The notes below the pieces were generated by a model, which was given only the letters and a program-made list of their open reading frames with translations, did no database searches and was not told where the DNA came from. This document shows, in pieces, positions 6,768 through 7,169 of a stretch of 7,169 nucleotides of DNA (positions are counted from its first letter, which is position 1; each line of letters opens with the position of its first letter). The position numbers and the translations under genes are program-made. The DNA is from Pseudomonadota bacterium (GTDB taxonomy: Bacteria > Pseudomonadota > Gammaproteobacteria > Competibacterales > Competibacteraceae), in contig JAGTSD010000087.1 of NCBI GenBank assembly GCA_018262135.1, forward strand, positions 1 through 7,169. Reading direction: 5' to 3'.

Positions 6768-6808
6768 CGCCAGCCCTTCCCCCCACCGCGCGCTCAGAGG
6801 ACCCACGA

Positions 6809-7150
6809 TCAACGCCGCCGCGCCAGAGCAGCCCCCGCCGGCGCGGGCGGCGCGGCGTGGACGACCCGATGGCGCTCGTTGAGATATTCGGCGCTCCGCT
6901 GGCGCGTCAGCCGCAATTGCTCCAGGAGCGCGCCATAGTTAAAGGTCACGGACGAGCGATCTGACGCATAGCGGTGCGCCAGGCGCTCGGTGTGGTCGAT
7001 CAGGTAATCCAGCTCCTGGACCAGGGATGCGATATCGGCTTGCTGTCGGGCTTCATCCACCAGGGGTGCGGCCGCGCTCAAGGCGGGTATCCCGAAGGCG
7101 AGCGCCAGAACCGCCGCCGGACGACAAAAGGAAGGCGTGATTGCGATCAT
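6809..7150 (-). CDS. RAQPRD-family secreted ICE protein (TIGR01690-like), lacking the RAQPRD motif
   Basis: This 113-residue exported protein has a signal peptide whose hydrophobic core (about 12-24) ends in ALSAAA, with cleavage near residue 26-28. The mature part is a helical, charged segment (EARQQADIASLVQELDYLI, 33-51), followed by FNYGALLEQLRLTRQRSAEYL (70-90; aromatic-Tyr-Leu-Arg spacing as in the family). A short Ala/Pro tail ends in ARRR. These features and the location directly before TIGR03758 fit the RAQPRD family, a small periplasmic protein found in ICE transfer regions with no known biochemical activity. The motif that names the family should follow the EYL segment, but here the residues are NERHRVVHAAPP. 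The ATG at 7150 has no convincing Shine-Dalgarno sequence; it overlaps a TGA at 7149-7147 that would end an upstream frame, so coupling is possible. Assignment is good, from context plus helix pattern. It probably corresponds to tfc8. Confidence 0.83.
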   Translation of the reverse strand: MIAITPSFCRPAAVLALAFGIPALSAAAPLVDEARQQADIASLVQELDYLIDHTERLAHRYASDRSSVTFNYGALLEQLRLTRQRSAEYLNERHRVVHAAPPAPAGAALARRR

Positions 7151-7169
7151 GATGGCGGCTCGCTGTTGA

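Noticed and set aside
6517..6786. Extension of the TIGR03745-like gene up to 6786, giving a 247-residue product.
   Set aside because: The extra 90 residues are Arg/Gly-rich, out-of-frame sequence of the preceding two-helix gene. The ATG at 6516 gives the ATGA junction and a sensible leader peptide.
1..7169. CRISPR arrays, tRNA genes, insertion-sequence ends or attachment-site repeats.
   Set aside because: Nothing of this kind was seen on reading; almost every base is inside a conjugation gene.

Overview
The window is a compact, single-direction block of conjugation genes. Every gene I can support lies on the minus strand, so transcription runs from the right end (about 7150) to the left end (1). 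The gene set and order match the mating-pair-formation core of the 'GI-type' or type G type IV secretion system (the ICEHin1056 tfc / PFGI-1-like family of integrative and conjugative elements, ICEs). The family names used here (RAQPRD, TIGR03758, TIGR03745, TIGR03750, TIGR03746, TIGR03749, TIGR03752, TIGR03751, and the TraC-like ATPase TIGR03744) come from remembered family signatures and gene order, not from a search.

In transcription order the window holds: a small secreted RAQPRD-type protein (7150-6809); a two-helix membrane peptide (about 6767-6513); a membrane protein with a long leader, resembling a pilin precursor (6516-6043); a TraL-like membrane protein (6032-5679); a VirB8/TraE-like protein with one membrane anchor (5651-5028); a TraK-like periplasmic protein (about 5007-3868); a TraB/VirB10-like scaffold with a coiled coil (3896-2253); two small lipoproteins (2269-2015 and 2015-1653); and the N-terminal 552 codons of a VirB4/TraC ATPase, cut by the window edge just after its Walker A motif (1656-1). 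Most junctions overlap by 1-29 bases or are separated by less than 30 bases. No stretch above 300 bases lacks a gene. I see no internal promoter, terminator, RNA gene, repeat array or insertion sequence. The unit therefore looks like the middle of one long polycistronic operon with much translational coupling.

The probable division of labour is as follows. The ATPase powers assembly and transfer at the inner membrane. The TraL-, TraE-, TraK- and TraB-like proteins and the lipoproteins build the envelope-spanning channel. The small two-helix proteins supply pilin or inner-membrane pilus-assembly parts.

The host is probably a GC-rich proteobacterium (gamma, beta or Acidithiobacillia-like), because this secretion-system type is known mainly from those groups. 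The proteins diverge from the Pseudomonas and Haemophilus prototypes as I remember them. The most notable departures are a lipoprotein signature that appears divided between two consecutive lipoprotein genes, a RAQPRD-family protein without the RAQPRD motif, and extra cysteines in the TraE-like protein. No cargo genes or wholly new system lie inside the window.
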